Shown in pieces: positions 1-9,523 of a stretch of DNA of 64,000 nt; within the stretch, counting starts at the first letter, position 1, and the number at the start of each line of letters is the position of its first letter. A program made the translations under genes and the position numbers. Location: assembly GCF_001077535.1 (NCBI RefSeq), contig NZ_CP011968.1, positions 1,426,001 through 1,490,000 of the forward strand. Reading direction: 5' to 3'. Below the pieces are notes generated by a model that saw only the letters and a program-made list of their open reading frames with translations, was not told the DNA's origin and ran no database searches. This stretch comes from Clostridioides difficile ATCC 9689 = DSM 1296 (GTDB lineage: Bacteria > Bacillota > Clostridia > Peptostreptococcales > Peptostreptococcaceae).

Positions 1-1154
1 ATAGAAAACTTGAAGAAATAAGACCTATATGGTGTGAAACTGGCATGATACCTAGAGCTCATGGTTCAGCCATATTTACTAGAGGACAAACTCAAGTACT
101 TAATGTTGCTACTTTAGGTGCTTTAGGAGATGTTCAAAAACTAGATGGGTTAGATGAAGAAGAAAACAAGAGATATATGCATCATTATAATTTCCCTGCA
201 TATAGTGTTGGAGAAGCTAGACCATCAAGAGGACCAGGAAGAAGAGAAATAGGACATGGTGCTTTAGCAGAAAGAGCTTTATTACCAGTAATACCATCTC
301 AAGAAGAATTTCCTTATGCTATCAGATTAGTTTCTGAAGTATTAAGTTCAAATGGTTCTACATCTCAAGCAAGTGTATGTGGCTCAACATTATCTTTACT
401 TGATGCAGGTGTACCTATAAAAGATATGGTTGCAGGTATAGCAATGGGACTTATAAAGCATGATGGTAAGGTTGCAGTGCTTTCAGATATACAAGGTATG
501 GAAGACCATTTAGGCGATATGGACTTTAAAGTAGCTGGAACAGAGTATGGTATAACAGCAATACAAATGGATATAAAAATTGATGGTATAGATAAAGAAA
601 TTCTACAACGTGCTTTAAAACAAGCTAAAGAGGGTAGAATCCATATACTAGGAGAGATGAGAAAAACTATATCTCAGCCAAAACCAGAACTTTCACCATA
701 TGCACCTAAGATTGTTAAAATGCAAATAAATCCTGACAAGATAAAAGATGTAATAGGACCTGGTGGAAAGATAATAACTAAGATAATAGACGAAACTGGA
801 GTTAAGATAGATATTGAACAAACTGGGGAAGTATTTATATCAGGTATTGAGATTGATATGATTAAGAAAGCTCAAGAACTTATAAATAATATAGTAGTTG
901 AACCAGAAGTAGGAAAAACTTATAAAGGTAAGGTAAGTAGAATAATGAACTTTGGAGCATTTGTTGAGATACTTCCAGGAAAAGAAGGATTACTTCATAT
1001 ATCTCATATAGCTCATGAAAGAGTTGCCAAAGTTGAAGATGTATTGAATATAGGGGATGAAGTTGAAGTTAAAGTTACAGAGATTGATGAAAAAGGAAGA
1101 GTTAATTTATCAAGAAAAGTTCTTTTACCAAAACCAGAACATAAAAATAAATAA
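1..1154 (+). CDS. pnp: Polyribonucleotide nucleotidyltransferase (PNPase), C-terminal part
   Basis: The reading frame is open from base 3 and has no start in the window, so the 5' part lies upstream. PNPase degrades RNA 3'-5' by phosphorolysis and works in mRNA turnover. The visible part starts in the second RNase PH-like domain ([14 protein letters not shown]), followed by a KH domain around 720-900 with the GPGG loop, and an S1 RNA-binding domain around 907-1110 ([14 protein letters not shown]). It ends with a short basic tail. An intrinsic terminator follows at once, so pnp ends its transcription unit here. The downstream order ylxY-mlpA-ymxH matches the Bacillus subtilis pnpA region, which supports the assignment. 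Confidence 0.97.
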   Translation, partial: RKLEEIRPIWCETGMIPRAHGSAIFTRGQTQVLNVATLGALGDVQKLDGLDEEENKRYMHHYNFPAYSVGEARPSRGPGRREIGHGALAERALLPVIPSQEEFPYAIRLVSEVLSSNGSTSQASVCGSTLSLLDAGVPIKDMVAGIAMGLIKHDGKVAVLSDIQGMEDHLGDMDFKVAGTEYGITAIQMDIKIDGIDKEILQRALKQAKEGRIHILGEMRKTISQPKPELSPYAPKIVKMQINPDKIKDVIGPGGKIITKIIDETGVKIDIEQTGEVFISGIEIDMIKKAQELINNIVVEPEVGKTYKGKVSRIMNFGAFVEILPGKEGLLHISHIAHERVAKVEDVLNIGDEVEVKVTEIDEKGRVNLSRKVLLPKPEHKNK

Positions 1155-1166
1155 CTTATTATATAA

Positions 1167-1198
1167 TTAAAAGCAAAGTCTTAGGATTTTGCTTTTTT
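1167..1198 (+). terminator. Intrinsic terminator of pnp
   Basis: A nine-base stem (1169-1177 pairing with 1188-1196) with a ten-base loop leads into a run of six T. It lies 12 bases after the pnp stop codon. Confidence 0.8.
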
Positions 1199-1419
1199 AA
1201 ATACAAAAAAGTAGATAATTTTAAAATGATAGTTATGGATGGCTTATAGTTCTTTTTCTGTCAGGCTTTACTCTTATAAAGAAGCTATTTAAAAGCTGAT
1301 TAATAGAGAGCTTTATTGATATATATAGAATCACTTAAGTTATATTTAGTGCATAAACAGAGCTTATTTTTAATAGTATTAAATAAGAAACAATTTGTAC
1401 ATAATTAGGGGGAGTTTTA

Positions 1420-2163
1420 ATGATAATGATGGTACTTAATAAGAGTAAGCTCAAAAAAATCATAATACTAATTTTAGTAGTGTTATTAGTATTATCAGGA
1501 GGGGTAATGGTATTAAAGTTATTTAACAACAAGCCAGTATTTAATTTATTTAATGGTGTAGATTTACCATATGAAAGAGGTACAAAGGATAAAAGTGGAT
1601 ATGTTGCATTAACCTGTAATATAGACCTTGGATGGGAAACAGAGTACGTAGAATCCATTTTAGAAACACTTAAAAAAGAAAATGTAAAGATTACATTTAA
1701 TGTAACTGGAAAATGGGCAGAAAAGAATAAGGATGAATTATTAAAGATAAAAAAACAAGGACATGAAATAGGTAATCATGGATACAAACATTTAGATTAT
1801 TCTACATTATCATATGAAGACAATTATGAGCAAATAGAGACCTCTAAAAAGATAATTGAAGAAATTATAGGTGAAAAAACTAAATTTTTTCAAGCACCAG
1901 CAGGTTCTTTTGGTCCAGAAACAGTAAAGGCTGCTAAAGCATTAGGGTATACTTCTATCAAATGGGATGCCGATACTATAGATTGGAAATACAAAGACCA
2001 ACCAGAGGTAATCATTGATAGAATGAAGAAAAAAGACATTAAAGATAGTAGTATAATTTTAATGCATCCAACCAACGCAACGACAAAATGTATAGATGAT
2101 ATTATAGCTATTGTAAGAGAAAAAGGACTAAAACCAGGAAAACTTAGTGATGTATTTAAGTAG
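1420..2163 (+). CDS. ylxY: Membrane-anchored polysaccharide deacetylase-like protein (YlxY type)
   Basis: This is a NodB-fold polysaccharide deacetylase homologue of 247 residues. One N-terminal membrane segment (about 13-32) anchors the catalytic domain outside the cell. Motifs seen are the HxxxH zinc pair (H120, H124 in NHGYKH), APAGSFG around 166-172, DADTIDW, and the late LMH motif. The usual TFDD first motif is replaced by CNIDLG, so only one of the two acidic residues remains (D69). This is a common feature of the YlxY/PdaB-like branch, whose activity is uncertain. Position between pnp and the M16 peptidase gene matches B. subtilis ylxY, a sporulation-associated locus. The start has a good SD (AGGGGGA, 7 bases upstream). 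Confidence 0.85.
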   Translation: MIMMVLNKSKLKKIIILILVVLLVLSGGVMVLKLFNNKPVFNLFNGVDLPYERGTKDKSGYVALTCNIDLGWETEYVESILETLKKENVKITFNVTGKWAEKNKDELLKIKKQGHEIGNHGYKHLDYSTLSYEDNYEQIETSKKIIEEIIGEKTKFFQAPAGSFGPETVKAAKALGYTSIKWDADTIDWKYKDQPEVIIDRMKKKDIKDSSIILMHPTNATTKCIDDIIAIVREKGLKPGKLSDVFK

Positions 2164-2203
2164 ACAAAGTATAAATATTTGGTTAAGATTGTATAAGTTG
2201 TAG

Positions 2204-2232
2204 TTGAATTAATTAAAAGACTGACTTATAAT
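2204..2232 (+). promoter_or_regulatory. Predicted SigA promoter for mlpA-ymxH-dapG
   Basis: TTGAAT (2204-2209) and TATAAT (2227-2232) are separated by 17 bases. The site is about 90 bases upstream of the M16 peptidase start. Confidence 0.6.
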
Positions 2233-2320
2233 GTAATACATATAAAAAATAAATATAATTAAAACATAGTGTTTTCAATAATCCAATATGAAACAAAGAA
2301 TAAATTGTTAGGAGAATGTA

Positions 2321-3568
2321 ATGTATAAGACAAAAATACTGGAAAATGGGCTTACAATAATTGGTGAAGAAATACCATATCTAAAGTCAATAACATTAGG
2401 TATTTGGATAAATGCAGGCTCTAGGATAGAAGAAGCACAGGTGAGTGGAACTTCTCATTTTATAGAGCATATGATGTTTAAAGGAACCAAAAACAGAACA
2501 TCAAAAGAGATTGCTAGTTCAATAGATAATTTGGGTGGTCAAATAAATGCATTTACAAGTAAAGAATGTACATGTTATTATGTAAAACTAATAGATGAGC
2601 ATATAGATACAGGAATTGATGTATTGAGTGATATGATACTAAATTCTAAATTTGATAAAAATGATATAGATAAGGAAAGACTTATAATATTGGAAGAACT
2701 TAAGATGTATGAAGACTCTCCAGATGACTTATCTTATGATTTATTAGTGGAAAATATATATGCTAATGATGGATTAGGAATGAATATAATTGGGACAAAA
2801 GAATCTCTATACAATATAACTAGAGAATCCATGTTAGAATACTTAAATAAGTATTATATTCCAAATAACGCTGTTATTTCTATAGCTGGAAATTTTAACT
2901 TTGATGATATGGTGGAGAAAATCAAATCAAAATTTGGACACTGGGAAAAGAAAAATTTAAGTATAGACATAAGTGAGGCTAAGTTTAATCCTTGCTTTAT
3001 ATCAAAAAATAAAGACACTGAACAGGTGAACTTAGCTATGTGCCTAAAAGGTATTCCTTTTGAAAATGATGAAGAAGTCTATTCAATGGCAGTGGTAAAT
3101 AATATTTTCGGTGGAAGTATAAGCTCAAGGCTTTTTCAGAAAATAAGGGAAGAAAAAGGTTTAGTATATTCAATATACTCATCACAGACATTATATAGGA
3201 AATGTGGTGAATTAGGTATATTTGCAAGCATGAGTACAGAAAATTTACAAGATGTATATAATTTAATAAAGAAAGAAATTGAAAATATAAGAGAAAACTA
3301 TCTTACAGAAAAAGAAATATCTGAAAGCAAGGAACAGTTAAAAGGAAATTATATATTGGATTTAGAAAGTACTAGCAGTAGAATGATGTCTACTGGTAAA
3401 TCTATGTTACTTAGTAAAAAAGTAAAAACTACAGATGAAATACTTGAATGTATAAATAATGTTAATATTAATTCAATAAAGAAGGTTGTTGATAAGGTAT
3501 TCAATATCGAAAATATTGGTACATGTATAGTTGGAAGAGATGTAGAAAAGATTCTACACTTGGATTAA
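2321..3568 (+). CDS. mlpA: M16 family zinc metallopeptidase (MlpA/PepR type)
   Basis: Insulinase-family (pitrilysin) peptidase of 415 residues, the normal size for the bacterial processing-peptidase-like subgroup. The inverted zinc motif HFIEH is at residues 46-50, and the downstream acidic helix (EELKMYED) supplies the third ligand. The second M16 repeat contains the conserved GGSISSRLFQKIREEKGLVYS-type segment around 263-283. There is no signal peptide, so it is cytoplasmic. In B. subtilis this gene (mlpA/ymxG) sits in the same place, downstream of ylxY and upstream of ymxH, and has been linked to control of protease production. SD TTAGGAG lies 7 bases before ATG. The gene is probably co-transcribed with the next two. 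Confidence 0.93.
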   Translation: MYKTKILENGLTIIGEEIPYLKSITLGIWINAGSRIEEAQVSGTSHFIEHMMFKGTKNRTSKEIASSIDNLGGQINAFTSKECTCYYVKLIDEHIDTGIDVLSDMILNSKFDKNDIDKERLIILEELKMYEDSPDDLSYDLLVENIYANDGLGMNIIGTKESLYNITRESMLEYLNKYYIPNNAVISIAGNFNFDDMVEKIKSKFGHWEKKNLSIDISEAKFNPCFISKNKDTEQVNLAMCLKGIPFENDEEVYSMAVVNNIFGGSISSRLFQKIREEKGLVYSIYSSQTLYRKCGELGIFASMSTENLQDVYNLIKKEIENIRENYLTEKEISESKEQLKGNYILDLESTSSRMMSTGKSMLLSKKVKTTDEILECINNVNINSIKKVVDKVFNIENIGTCIVGRDVEKILHLD

Positions 3569-3602
3569 TATTGAAAAAAGTAAATCTCTGGAGGTATAAA
3601 AT

Positions 3603-3848
3603 ATGAATTTATCTGAAATAGCAGGTAAGGAAATAGTTAACTTGGTCACAGGAGAAAGATTGGGGGTCATTGGAGAATGTGACCTTATACTAGATGAAAC
3701 TACAGGCGGTATATTAGCGCTTCTAATTCCAAAAGAAAAAGGATTTTTTGCCAGAAGAAAAGATAAGTCATTTTTAGAAGTACCATGGAGAAATGTAAAA
3801 AAAATAGGTAATGACATGATAATTATAGAATATGAGGGATATATTTAG
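3603..3848 (+). CDS. ymxH: YlmC/YmxH family PRC-barrel protein
   Basis: Small 81-residue protein of the YlmC/YmxH sporulation-associated family, essentially one PRC-barrel domain. It opens with LSEIAGKEIVNLVTGERLG and ends with a beta-strand (DMIIIEYEGYI). Biochemical function is not established; the domain usually mediates protein or RNA contacts. It lies 34 bases after the M16 peptidase gene with its own strong SD (TGGAGG), and 9 bases before dapG. This is the same order as in Bacillus, so it is almost certainly part of an operon with both. Confidence 0.88.
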   Translation: MNLSEIAGKEIVNLVTGERLGVIGECDLILDETTGGILALLIPKEKGFFARRKDKSFLEVPWRNVKKIGNDMIIIEYEGYI

Positions 3849-3857
3849 GAGGAAAAA

Positions 3858-5081
3858 ATGAGTATTTTAGTGCAAAAGTTTGGTGGGACATCAGTAGAAT
3901 CATATGAAAAAATGAATGAAGTATGTAAGATAGTAAAAGCATACAAAAAAAATGATGAAGAATTACAATTAGTATTAGTAGTTTCAGCAATGGGAAGAAA
4001 AGGAGCTCCATATGCTACAGATACACTTATAAATTTGTGTAGTGCAGTAAATGATGAGCCAAGTAAAAGAGAACTTGATTTAATAATGTCTTGTGGAGAA
4101 ATAATATCAGGAACAATTCTTGCTAATTTATTGAATGCACAGGGGATAGATTCTGTTTTCTTTACTGGTCAGCAAGCAGGTATAATTACAAGTGATGAAT
4201 ATTCTAATGCAAAGATAAAGTATATAAATCCTAAAAAGGTAAAAAGAGCTTTAGATGATGGTAAGGTTGTAGTTATAGCTGGGTTCCAGGGTGTAACAGA
4301 TGATGGAGAAATAACTACTCTTGGAAGAGGCGGAAGCGATACATCAGCAGTTGCTATTGGTAAAGCTTTAGAATGTGAAACAGTTGAAATTTACACTGAT
4401 GTGGATGGTATAATGACTGCAGACCCTAGAGTAGAACCAAACGCTAAAGTATTGAGTTTTATAGACTATGAGGAAGTATTCCAAATGGCTGACAAAGGTG
4501 CAAAAGTAATACATCCAAGAGCAGTACAGTTGGCTAAAAGTGGAAATATAACTTTAGCCATAAAGAATACAATGAATCCAACTTTTGAAGGTACAAAAAT
4601 AGGTTCTTTATGTAGACACTTAGAAGACAATATAGAATATGAACAAGAAAGAGATTTTAAGGTTGCTGTTGCAAATAAAGATAGCGTAGCACAAGTTAAG
4701 ATTAAGTCAGCAGAAGAAGTGTTTACAGAAGTATTAAATGAGATAGAAAAGAAACTTATAACTATAGATATGATAAATTTCTTTATATCAGAAAAAGCAT
4801 TTGTTGTAGAAGATGCTGATATAAAATCATTAAAGGAAATACTAGATAAATTTGAATTAGATTATGAAGTAAATAGAGACTGTGCTAAGGTAACATTGAT
4901 ATGTTCAAGAATTGCTGATGAAATGTCTGGTATCATGTCAAAGGTAGTTAGAGGATTATCAAAAGCAGGGGTATCTCTTTTACAAACATCAGACTCAAAT
5001 ATGACTATATCTTGTTTAGTTAGTGAAGAAGATATGCATACAGCAGTACATGCTATACATCAACAATTTTATTTAAAATAA
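3858..5081 (+). CDS. dapG: Aspartate kinase
   Basis: Phosphorylates L-aspartate, the first step towards lysine, diaminopimelate, threonine and methionine. It has the amino-acid kinase domain with KFGGTS at residues 7-12 and the TTLGRGGSDTSAVA substrate/ATP motif around 152-165. Two C-terminal ACT domains (from about 265) are the usual site of feedback control. Its 407 residues match single-function lysine-pathway isozymes. Synteny with B. subtilis dapG supports the symbol, although the isozyme's inhibitor cannot be read from sequence. SD TTAGGAGG is directly upstream. Unlike Bacillus, no asd, dapA or spoVF genes accompany it. Confidence 0.93.
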   Translation: MSILVQKFGGTSVESYEKMNEVCKIVKAYKKNDEELQLVLVVSAMGRKGAPYATDTLINLCSAVNDEPSKRELDLIMSCGEIISGTILANLLNAQGIDSVFFTGQQAGIITSDEYSNAKIKYINPKKVKRALDDGKVVVIAGFQGVTDDGEITTLGRGGSDTSAVAIGKALECETVEIYTDVDGIMTADPRVEPNAKVLSFIDYEEVFQMADKGAKVIHPRAVQLAKSGNITLAIKNTMNPTFEGTKIGSLCRHLEDNIEYEQERDFKVAVANKDSVAQVKIKSAEEVFTEVLNEIEKKLITIDMINFFISEKAFVVEDADIKSLKEILDKFELDYEVNRDCAKVTLICSRIADEMSGIMSKVVRGLSKAGVSLLQTSDSNMTISCLVSEEDMHTAVHAIHQQFYLK

Positions 5082-5193
5082 ACTGTATAATACAATTATT
5101 TTTTAATCAAATTTAAGAATTTCATATATATCTTAATATATTTGATTTATTTGGTAAAACTAAATTAAATATAATTTTGATAGGAGTTTTTTT

Positions 5194-5928
5194 ATGAAAG
5201 ATTATAGAGAAGATAATGAAAGATTTGATAAAGATAATTGTAGTGAAGAATCTAGTTGCGAAGAGAGAGAATGTATAAAGCAATTTGGTACCAATGAAAT
5301 GCCACCTCAACCTCCTAAAGATATTCAATGTATAACTATAATTGGAGAAATTGAGGGACATTTTATAGGAAATCCTCAAAAAAAAGCTACAAAGTACGAG
5401 CATATAATTCCAATGCTATACTCAATTGAGGAAAGCAATGATGTTAAAGGAGTGTTAGTTGTTTTAAACACTGTTGGAGGAGATATTGAAGCAGGTTTAG
5501 CTATTGCAGAACTTTTAAACAGTACATCTAAAAAAGTAGTTACTCTTGTTCTAGGAGGAAGTCATAGTATAGGTGTTCCTCTTGCTACAGCAGGAGATTA
5601 CTCATTTATAGCACCAACAGCAACCATGATTATACATCCAGTGCGAACTACTGGTCTTGTGATTGGTATAAATGAGACTTTTGAGTATTTTAAAAAGATG
5701 CAAGATAGAATAATTCAATTTATAATAAGAACATCAAATATCAAAAAAGATGTACTTGAAAAACTTATGCATGAAAAAGATGAACTTGTAAGTGATGTTG
5801 GTAGTGTATTAATAGGAAAAGAAGCTGTGGATTATGGTCTTATAGATGAAGTTGGAGGACTAAAAGAAGCACTTAAAAAATTAAGAGAGCTTATAAAAGA
5901 ATCTGAGGAAGAAAAAAATAATGATTAA
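5194..5928 (+). CDS. tepA: ClpP-family serine protease TepA
   Basis: ClpP-fold protease of 244 residues of the TepA group, a stand-alone relative of ClpP that lies upstream of ftsK/spoIIIE in Firmicutes. The catalytic Ser is S125 in GGSHSIGV (ClpP has GxAASMG) and the His is H148 in MIIHPVR. The N-terminal 40 residues are acidic and cysteine-containing and look disordered. B. subtilis TepA has been reported to degrade a SASP-related protein and to affect secretion; its role here is inferred from family and position. The SD is TAGGAG. A predicted ftsK promoter starts inside or just after the 3' end. Confidence 0.9.
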   Translation: MKDYREDNERFDKDNCSEESSCEERECIKQFGTNEMPPQPPKDIQCITIIGEIEGHFIGNPQKKATKYEHIIPMLYSIEESNDVKGVLVVLNTVGGDIEAGLAIAELLNSTSKKVVTLVLGGSHSIGVPLATAGDYSFIAPTATMIIHPVRTTGLVIGINETFEYFKKMQDRIIQFIIRTSNIKKDVLEKLMHEKDELVSDVGSVLIGKEAVDYGLIDEVGGLKEALKKLRELIKESEEEKNND

Positions 5929-5931
5929 AAT

Positions 5932-5961
5932 TTGTTTAAATAATAAAATTTATGATATAAT
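5932..5961 (+). promoter_or_regulatory. Predicted SigA promoter of ftsK
   Basis: TTGTTT (5932-5937) and TATAAT (5956-5961) are spaced by 18 bases, immediately after the tepA stop. Transcription would start near 5968. Confidence 0.55.
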
Positions 5962-5978
5962 GATGTAATAAAGTAGGA

Positions 5979-6007
5979 GTGTTAGTGTTAAGGCATTAGC
6001 ACTTTTT
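5979..6007 (+). terminator. Terminator-like hairpin in the ftsK leader
   Basis: GTGTTAGTG (5979-5987) pairs with CATTAGCAC (5994-6002), with two G-U pairs, and is followed by five T. It ends readthrough from tepA. Because it also lies downstream of the predicted ftsK promoter, it could act as an attenuator. Confidence 0.55.
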
Positions 6008-6050
6008 GCTGTGAAGGGGTAAAACTTGCTAAAAATAAGGAGTGATATTA

Positions 6051-8462
6051 ATGGCCACGAAAAAGAAGAAAAAAAAGAAGGTAAATACCTTAAGTTTTAA
6101 TGCAGAATATCATAATTTAATAACAATATTTATAGGTGTATTTTTATTATATAGTTTAAATTCTAATTCTATGGGATGGATACCTGTGTTAATGCAAAAT
6201 CTTTTTAAGGGACTATTTGGAGGGCTTTCAATAGCAATACCATTTATAGTAATTATAACAGGACTTTTAGGATTTTTTGATGGAAATGAATATATATATA
6301 GGCTAAGAAAGACTAAACTATACTACATAATTATTTTATTTATATTTGTATTTTATGGATTATTAAATGCAGGAACTCTTCCTGTAGATAGCCCACTAAA
6401 AGGTAACATGTTTGATGATGTTATGAAATTGGGTGTAAGTGGACAAGGTAGTGGTTTGATAGCAACAACTATTGCGTATTATATGAGTAAAATATTTGGT
6501 ATAGCAGGTGGATGGTTAATAAGTATCTTCGCACTTATACTTTCTGTAATGTTTATATTTAATATTTCTATAAAAGATTTGGTGTCAAATGCAAAATCAA
6601 AATCTAAAGCATCTAAAGACAGCAATTTAACGTTTAAAGATAAAATTGCAAATATGAAAAAATCTGCAATAGATATGATGACTGATGAAGTAGATGATAC
6701 TACTATAAATAAAAAACCAGGTTTCTTTAAAGGGTTAATGTCAAAAGGTCTTAATAATGATGATGATGAAGATGAATATTTTGAAGAAGAAAATAGTGAT
6801 GGTGTAGATGATAAAACTATAAAAATAGTTGGATTTAATAAGGCAGAAGATGAGTATTTAGAAATATTAGAAGGAACTCAAAGTATGCCAGAGTTAGATG
6901 TTTTAAAAGAATTACAAAAAGCTACCAATGAAAATCCAGTTGTAGATACTAAACCAGAAAAAAAAGTTGATATAGCTAAACCTAATTTAAATATAGAAAA
7001 AACTCAACCTATGAGTATTGTAGCAGAGCCAGTTAATGAGGATTATTCAAACTATAAAAAGCCTAGCATTGAGCTTTTAAATAAAGTAAATAAGAAGTCT
7101 GATGAAAATGGTAAAAAGAAAGTGTTGAAAAATGCTTCTCTTTTAGAAAAGACACTATCAGATTTTGGAGTGGAAGCAAAAATTAATCAAGTTACAGTCG
7201 GACCTACTATAACAAGATATGAAATACAACCAAGTCCAGGAGTCAAGGTAAGTAAAATTGTAAATTTAACTGATGATATAGCTTTAAGTTTAGCAGCTAA
7301 AAGTATAAGAATTGAAGCCCCAATTCCTGGTAAAAGTGCAATTGGAATAGAAGTTCCAAATGAAGAAGCTCAAATGGTTGGTGTGAGAGAAGTTCTAGAA
7401 AGTGAAGAATTTAATAATTTTAACTCTCCTCTTGCAATGGGACTTGGAAAAGACGTAGCAGGAAAAATTATAATTGGAGATATAGGTAAGATGCCACACT
7501 TACTAATAGCTGGTTCTACAGGTTCAGGAAAGAGTGTTTGTGTAAATACATTAATAAGTAGTATTTTATATAAGGCAAATCCTGATGAAGTAAAATTACT
7601 ATTAATAGACCCAAAAGTAGTTGAACTTGCAAATTATAATGGAATACCACATCTATTGATACCAGTAGTTACTGACCCTAAAAAAGCTGCAAATGCTTTA
7701 AATTGGGCAGTTACAGAGATGAATAGAAGGTACAAATTATTTGCAGATGCTCAAGTAAAAGATGTAACAAGTTATAATGAGAAAGCGGAAGAAAAACTTC
7801 CTAAAATAGTAATAATAATAGATGAGTTAGCAGATTTAATGATGGCAAGTGCAAATGATGTAGAAGATTATATTTGTAGATTAGCTCAAATGGCAAGAGC
7901 TGCTGGAATGCACTTGATTGTAGCAACTCAAAGACCATCTGTTGACGTTATAACAGGGGTAATAAAGGCTAATATACCATCTAGAATAGCATTTGCAGTA
8001 TCATCTCAAACTGATTCAAGAACAATCCTTGATATGGGTGGTGCAGAGAAGCTTCTAGGTAAAGGTGATATGTTATTCTATCCACTTGGTGCAGCAAAAC
8101 CAGTTAGACTTCAAGGGGCATTCATATCAGAGAGTGAGTCGGAAAAAGTAATCGATTTTGTAAAAAGTCAGGTTAAAGATGGAATAAAATATGAAGAAGA
8201 TATAATTGAAACTATATCTAAGGTTAATACTTCAAAGGGTAGTGATGAGGATGAGTTTTTGAGTGAAGCGATAGAATTTGTCGTGGAAAGTGGTCAAGCA
8301 TCTGCCTCTATGCTACAGAGAAGATTTAAAATAGGATTCAATAGAGCAGCTAGACTTATAGATTCTATGGAAGAAAGAGGAATAATTGGAGCAAGTGAGG
8401 GAAGTAAACCGAGAAAGGTATTAATAAGCAAACAGGATTTGCAGAATTTAGAAGGTGAATAG
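6051..8462 (+). CDS. ftsK: DNA translocase FtsK/SpoIIIE
   Basis: Septum-located DNA pump that clears chromosome ends at division or moves DNA into the forespore. There are 803 residues: a cluster of membrane helices in about the first 180, an acidic low-complexity linker ([15 protein letters not shown]), then the alpha/beta motor with Walker A GSTGSGKS near 488 and Walker [11 protein letters not shown]. The C-terminal winged-helix gamma domain (about 735-800) reads the polar KOPS/SRS sequence. An upstream in-frame GTG at 6042 overlaps the SD AAGGAG (6037-6042), so ATG 6051 is the start. C. difficile may carry further FtsK/SpoIIIE paralogues; this one is in the syntenic SpoIIIE position. Confidence 0.92.
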   Translation: MATKKKKKKKVNTLSFNAEYHNLITIFIGVFLLYSLNSNSMGWIPVLMQNLFKGLFGGLSIAIPFIVIITGLLGFFDGNEYIYRLRKTKLYYIIILFIFVFYGLLNAGTLPVDSPLKGNMFDDVMKLGVSGQGSGLIATTIAYYMSKIFGIAGGWLISIFALILSVMFIFNISIKDLVSNAKSKSKASKDSNLTFKDKIANMKKSAIDMMTDEVDDTTINKKPGFFKGLMSKGLNNDDDEDEYFEEENSDGVDDKTIKIVGFNKAEDEYLEILEGTQSMPELDVLKELQKATNENPVVDTKPEKKVDIAKPNLNIEKTQPMSIVAEPVNEDYSNYKKPSIELLNKVNKKSDENGKKKVLKNASLLEKTLSDFGVEAKINQVTVGPTITRYEIQPSPGVKVSKIVNLTDDIALSLAAKSIRIEAPIPGKSAIGIEVPNEEAQMVGVREVLESEEFNNFNSPLAMGLGKDVAGKIIIGDIGKMPHLLIAGSTGSGKSVCVNTLISSILYKANPDEVKLLLIDPKVVELANYNGIPHLLIPVVTDPKKAANALNWAVTEMNRRYKLFADAQVKDVTSYNEKAEEKLPKIVIIIDELADLMMASANDVEDYICRLAQMARAAGMHLIVATQRPSVDVITGVIKANIPSRIAFAVSSQTDSRTILDMGGAEKLLGKGDMLFYPLGAAKPVRLQGAFISESESEKVIDFVKSQVKDGIKYEEDIIETISKVNTSKGSDEDEFLSEAIEFVVESGQASASMLQRRFKIGFNRAARLIDSMEERGIIGASEGSKPRKVLISKQDLQNLEGE

Positions 8463-8464
8463 AA

Positions 8465-9523
8465 TTGTCAGTTATAAAAATAGAAAAAGCACTTAAGCTA
8501 GATAAAGTAATATTTGTAGATGTGAGAACTGAAGGAGAATATGAAGAAGACCATATATTGAATGCAATCAATATGCCTCTTTTTAAAAATAATGAACATA
8601 ATGAAGTTGGAACAATTTATAAGATGCAGGGAAAACATGAAGCAATACAAAAAGGGTTTGACTATGTATCGTATAAATTAAAGGATATATATTTACAAGC
8701 AGCAGAACTTGCATTAAATTATGATAATATTGTCATATATTGTGCAAGAGGCGGAATGAGAAGTGGCAGTATAGTAAATTTATTATCATCATTAGGTGTA
8801 AATGTATATCAACTTGAAGGTGGATATAAGGCTTATAGAAATTTTGTTTTAGAGTATTTAAGGCATGTAATGGATACAAAAAACTTTGTATCTGTTCATG
8901 GATTGACTGGTACAGGAAAGACTGATTTGTTACATTTATTAGATGAAAAAGGAATAGACGTACTGGATTTAGAAGGCATAGCTAAAAACAGTGGTTCTAC
9001 CTTTGGTTTTATAACTTTTGATAAAAAGCCACCATCTCAAAAGAACTTTGAAACAAAACTATTTGAAAGTATATTTTTTTCGAAAGAGAATTATATATTT
9101 GTCGAGAGTGAAAGCAAACGAGTTGGAAGTGTTACAGTTCCAAATGAAATTTTCGAGGCAATGACACGAGAAGGACATCATATATTATTAGAATGTGATA
9201 TTGAAAATAGAGTTGATAGACTTTGTAGAGATTATATTTATGATAAAGATGAAGGTAATATATTGATTTTAAAAGAATGTATAAACAAGTTTAGAAAAAG
9301 ATTGGGTAATAAAGTAGTAGATGATTATATTGATTTATTAGAATCAGGTGAATATAAAGAACTTGTAAAAAGATATCTTTTAGAATACTACGACCCACTT
9401 TATATGCATTCAGTAGAGAAATATAAGTATAGTAAGATTATAAATTTTAATGATACACAAAAAGCTTTAGAAGATGTTATAGACTTATATGAGAGTATAT
9501 TGGAAGGAGAAAGTGAATGTTAA
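8465..9523 (+). CDS. mnmH: tRNA 2-selenouridine synthase (SelU/MnmH)
   Basis: Converts 2-thiouridine to 2-selenouridine at the tRNA wobble position with selenophosphate, through a geranylated intermediate in known homologues. The rhodanese domain fills about residues 1-135 with catalytic C93 in YCARGGMRSG. It is followed by a P-loop domain, GLTGTGKT at 146-153, that replaces the usual second rhodanese half. The 352 residues match the Escherichia coli enzyme closely. It starts with TTG two bases after the ftsK stop, using the SD GAAGGTG inside ftsK, so it is translationally coupled. Its presence fits an organism with selenophosphate metabolism. Confidence 0.93.
   Translation: MSVIKIEKALKLDKVIFVDVRTEGEYEEDHILNAINMPLFKNNEHNEVGTIYKMQGKHEAIQKGFDYVSYKLKDIYLQAAELALNYDNIVIYCARGGMRSGSIVNLLSSLGVNVYQLEGGYKAYRNFVLEYLRHVMDTKNFVSVHGLTGTGKTDLLHLLDEKGIDVLDLEGIAKNSGSTFGFITFDKKPPSQKNFETKLFESIFFSKENYIFVESESKRVGSVTVPNEIFEAMTREGHHILLECDIENRVDRLCRDYIYDKDEGNILILKECINKFRKRLGNKVVDDYIDLLESGEYKELVKRYLLEYYDPLYMHSVEKYKYSKIINFNDTQKALEDVIDLYESILEGESEC

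Noticed and set aside
1335-1658. Minus-strand ORF over the ylxY start, and similar opposite-strand ORFs across the window
   Set aside because: They overlap well-supported genes in another frame, lack Shine-Dalgarno sequences and have translations typical of antisense AT-rich coding DNA.
3858-5081. Lysine riboswitch upstream of the aspartate kinase gene
   Set aside because: Only nine bases separate ymxH and dapG, and the gene is transcribed from the operon promoter near 2204; no aptamer sequence fits.
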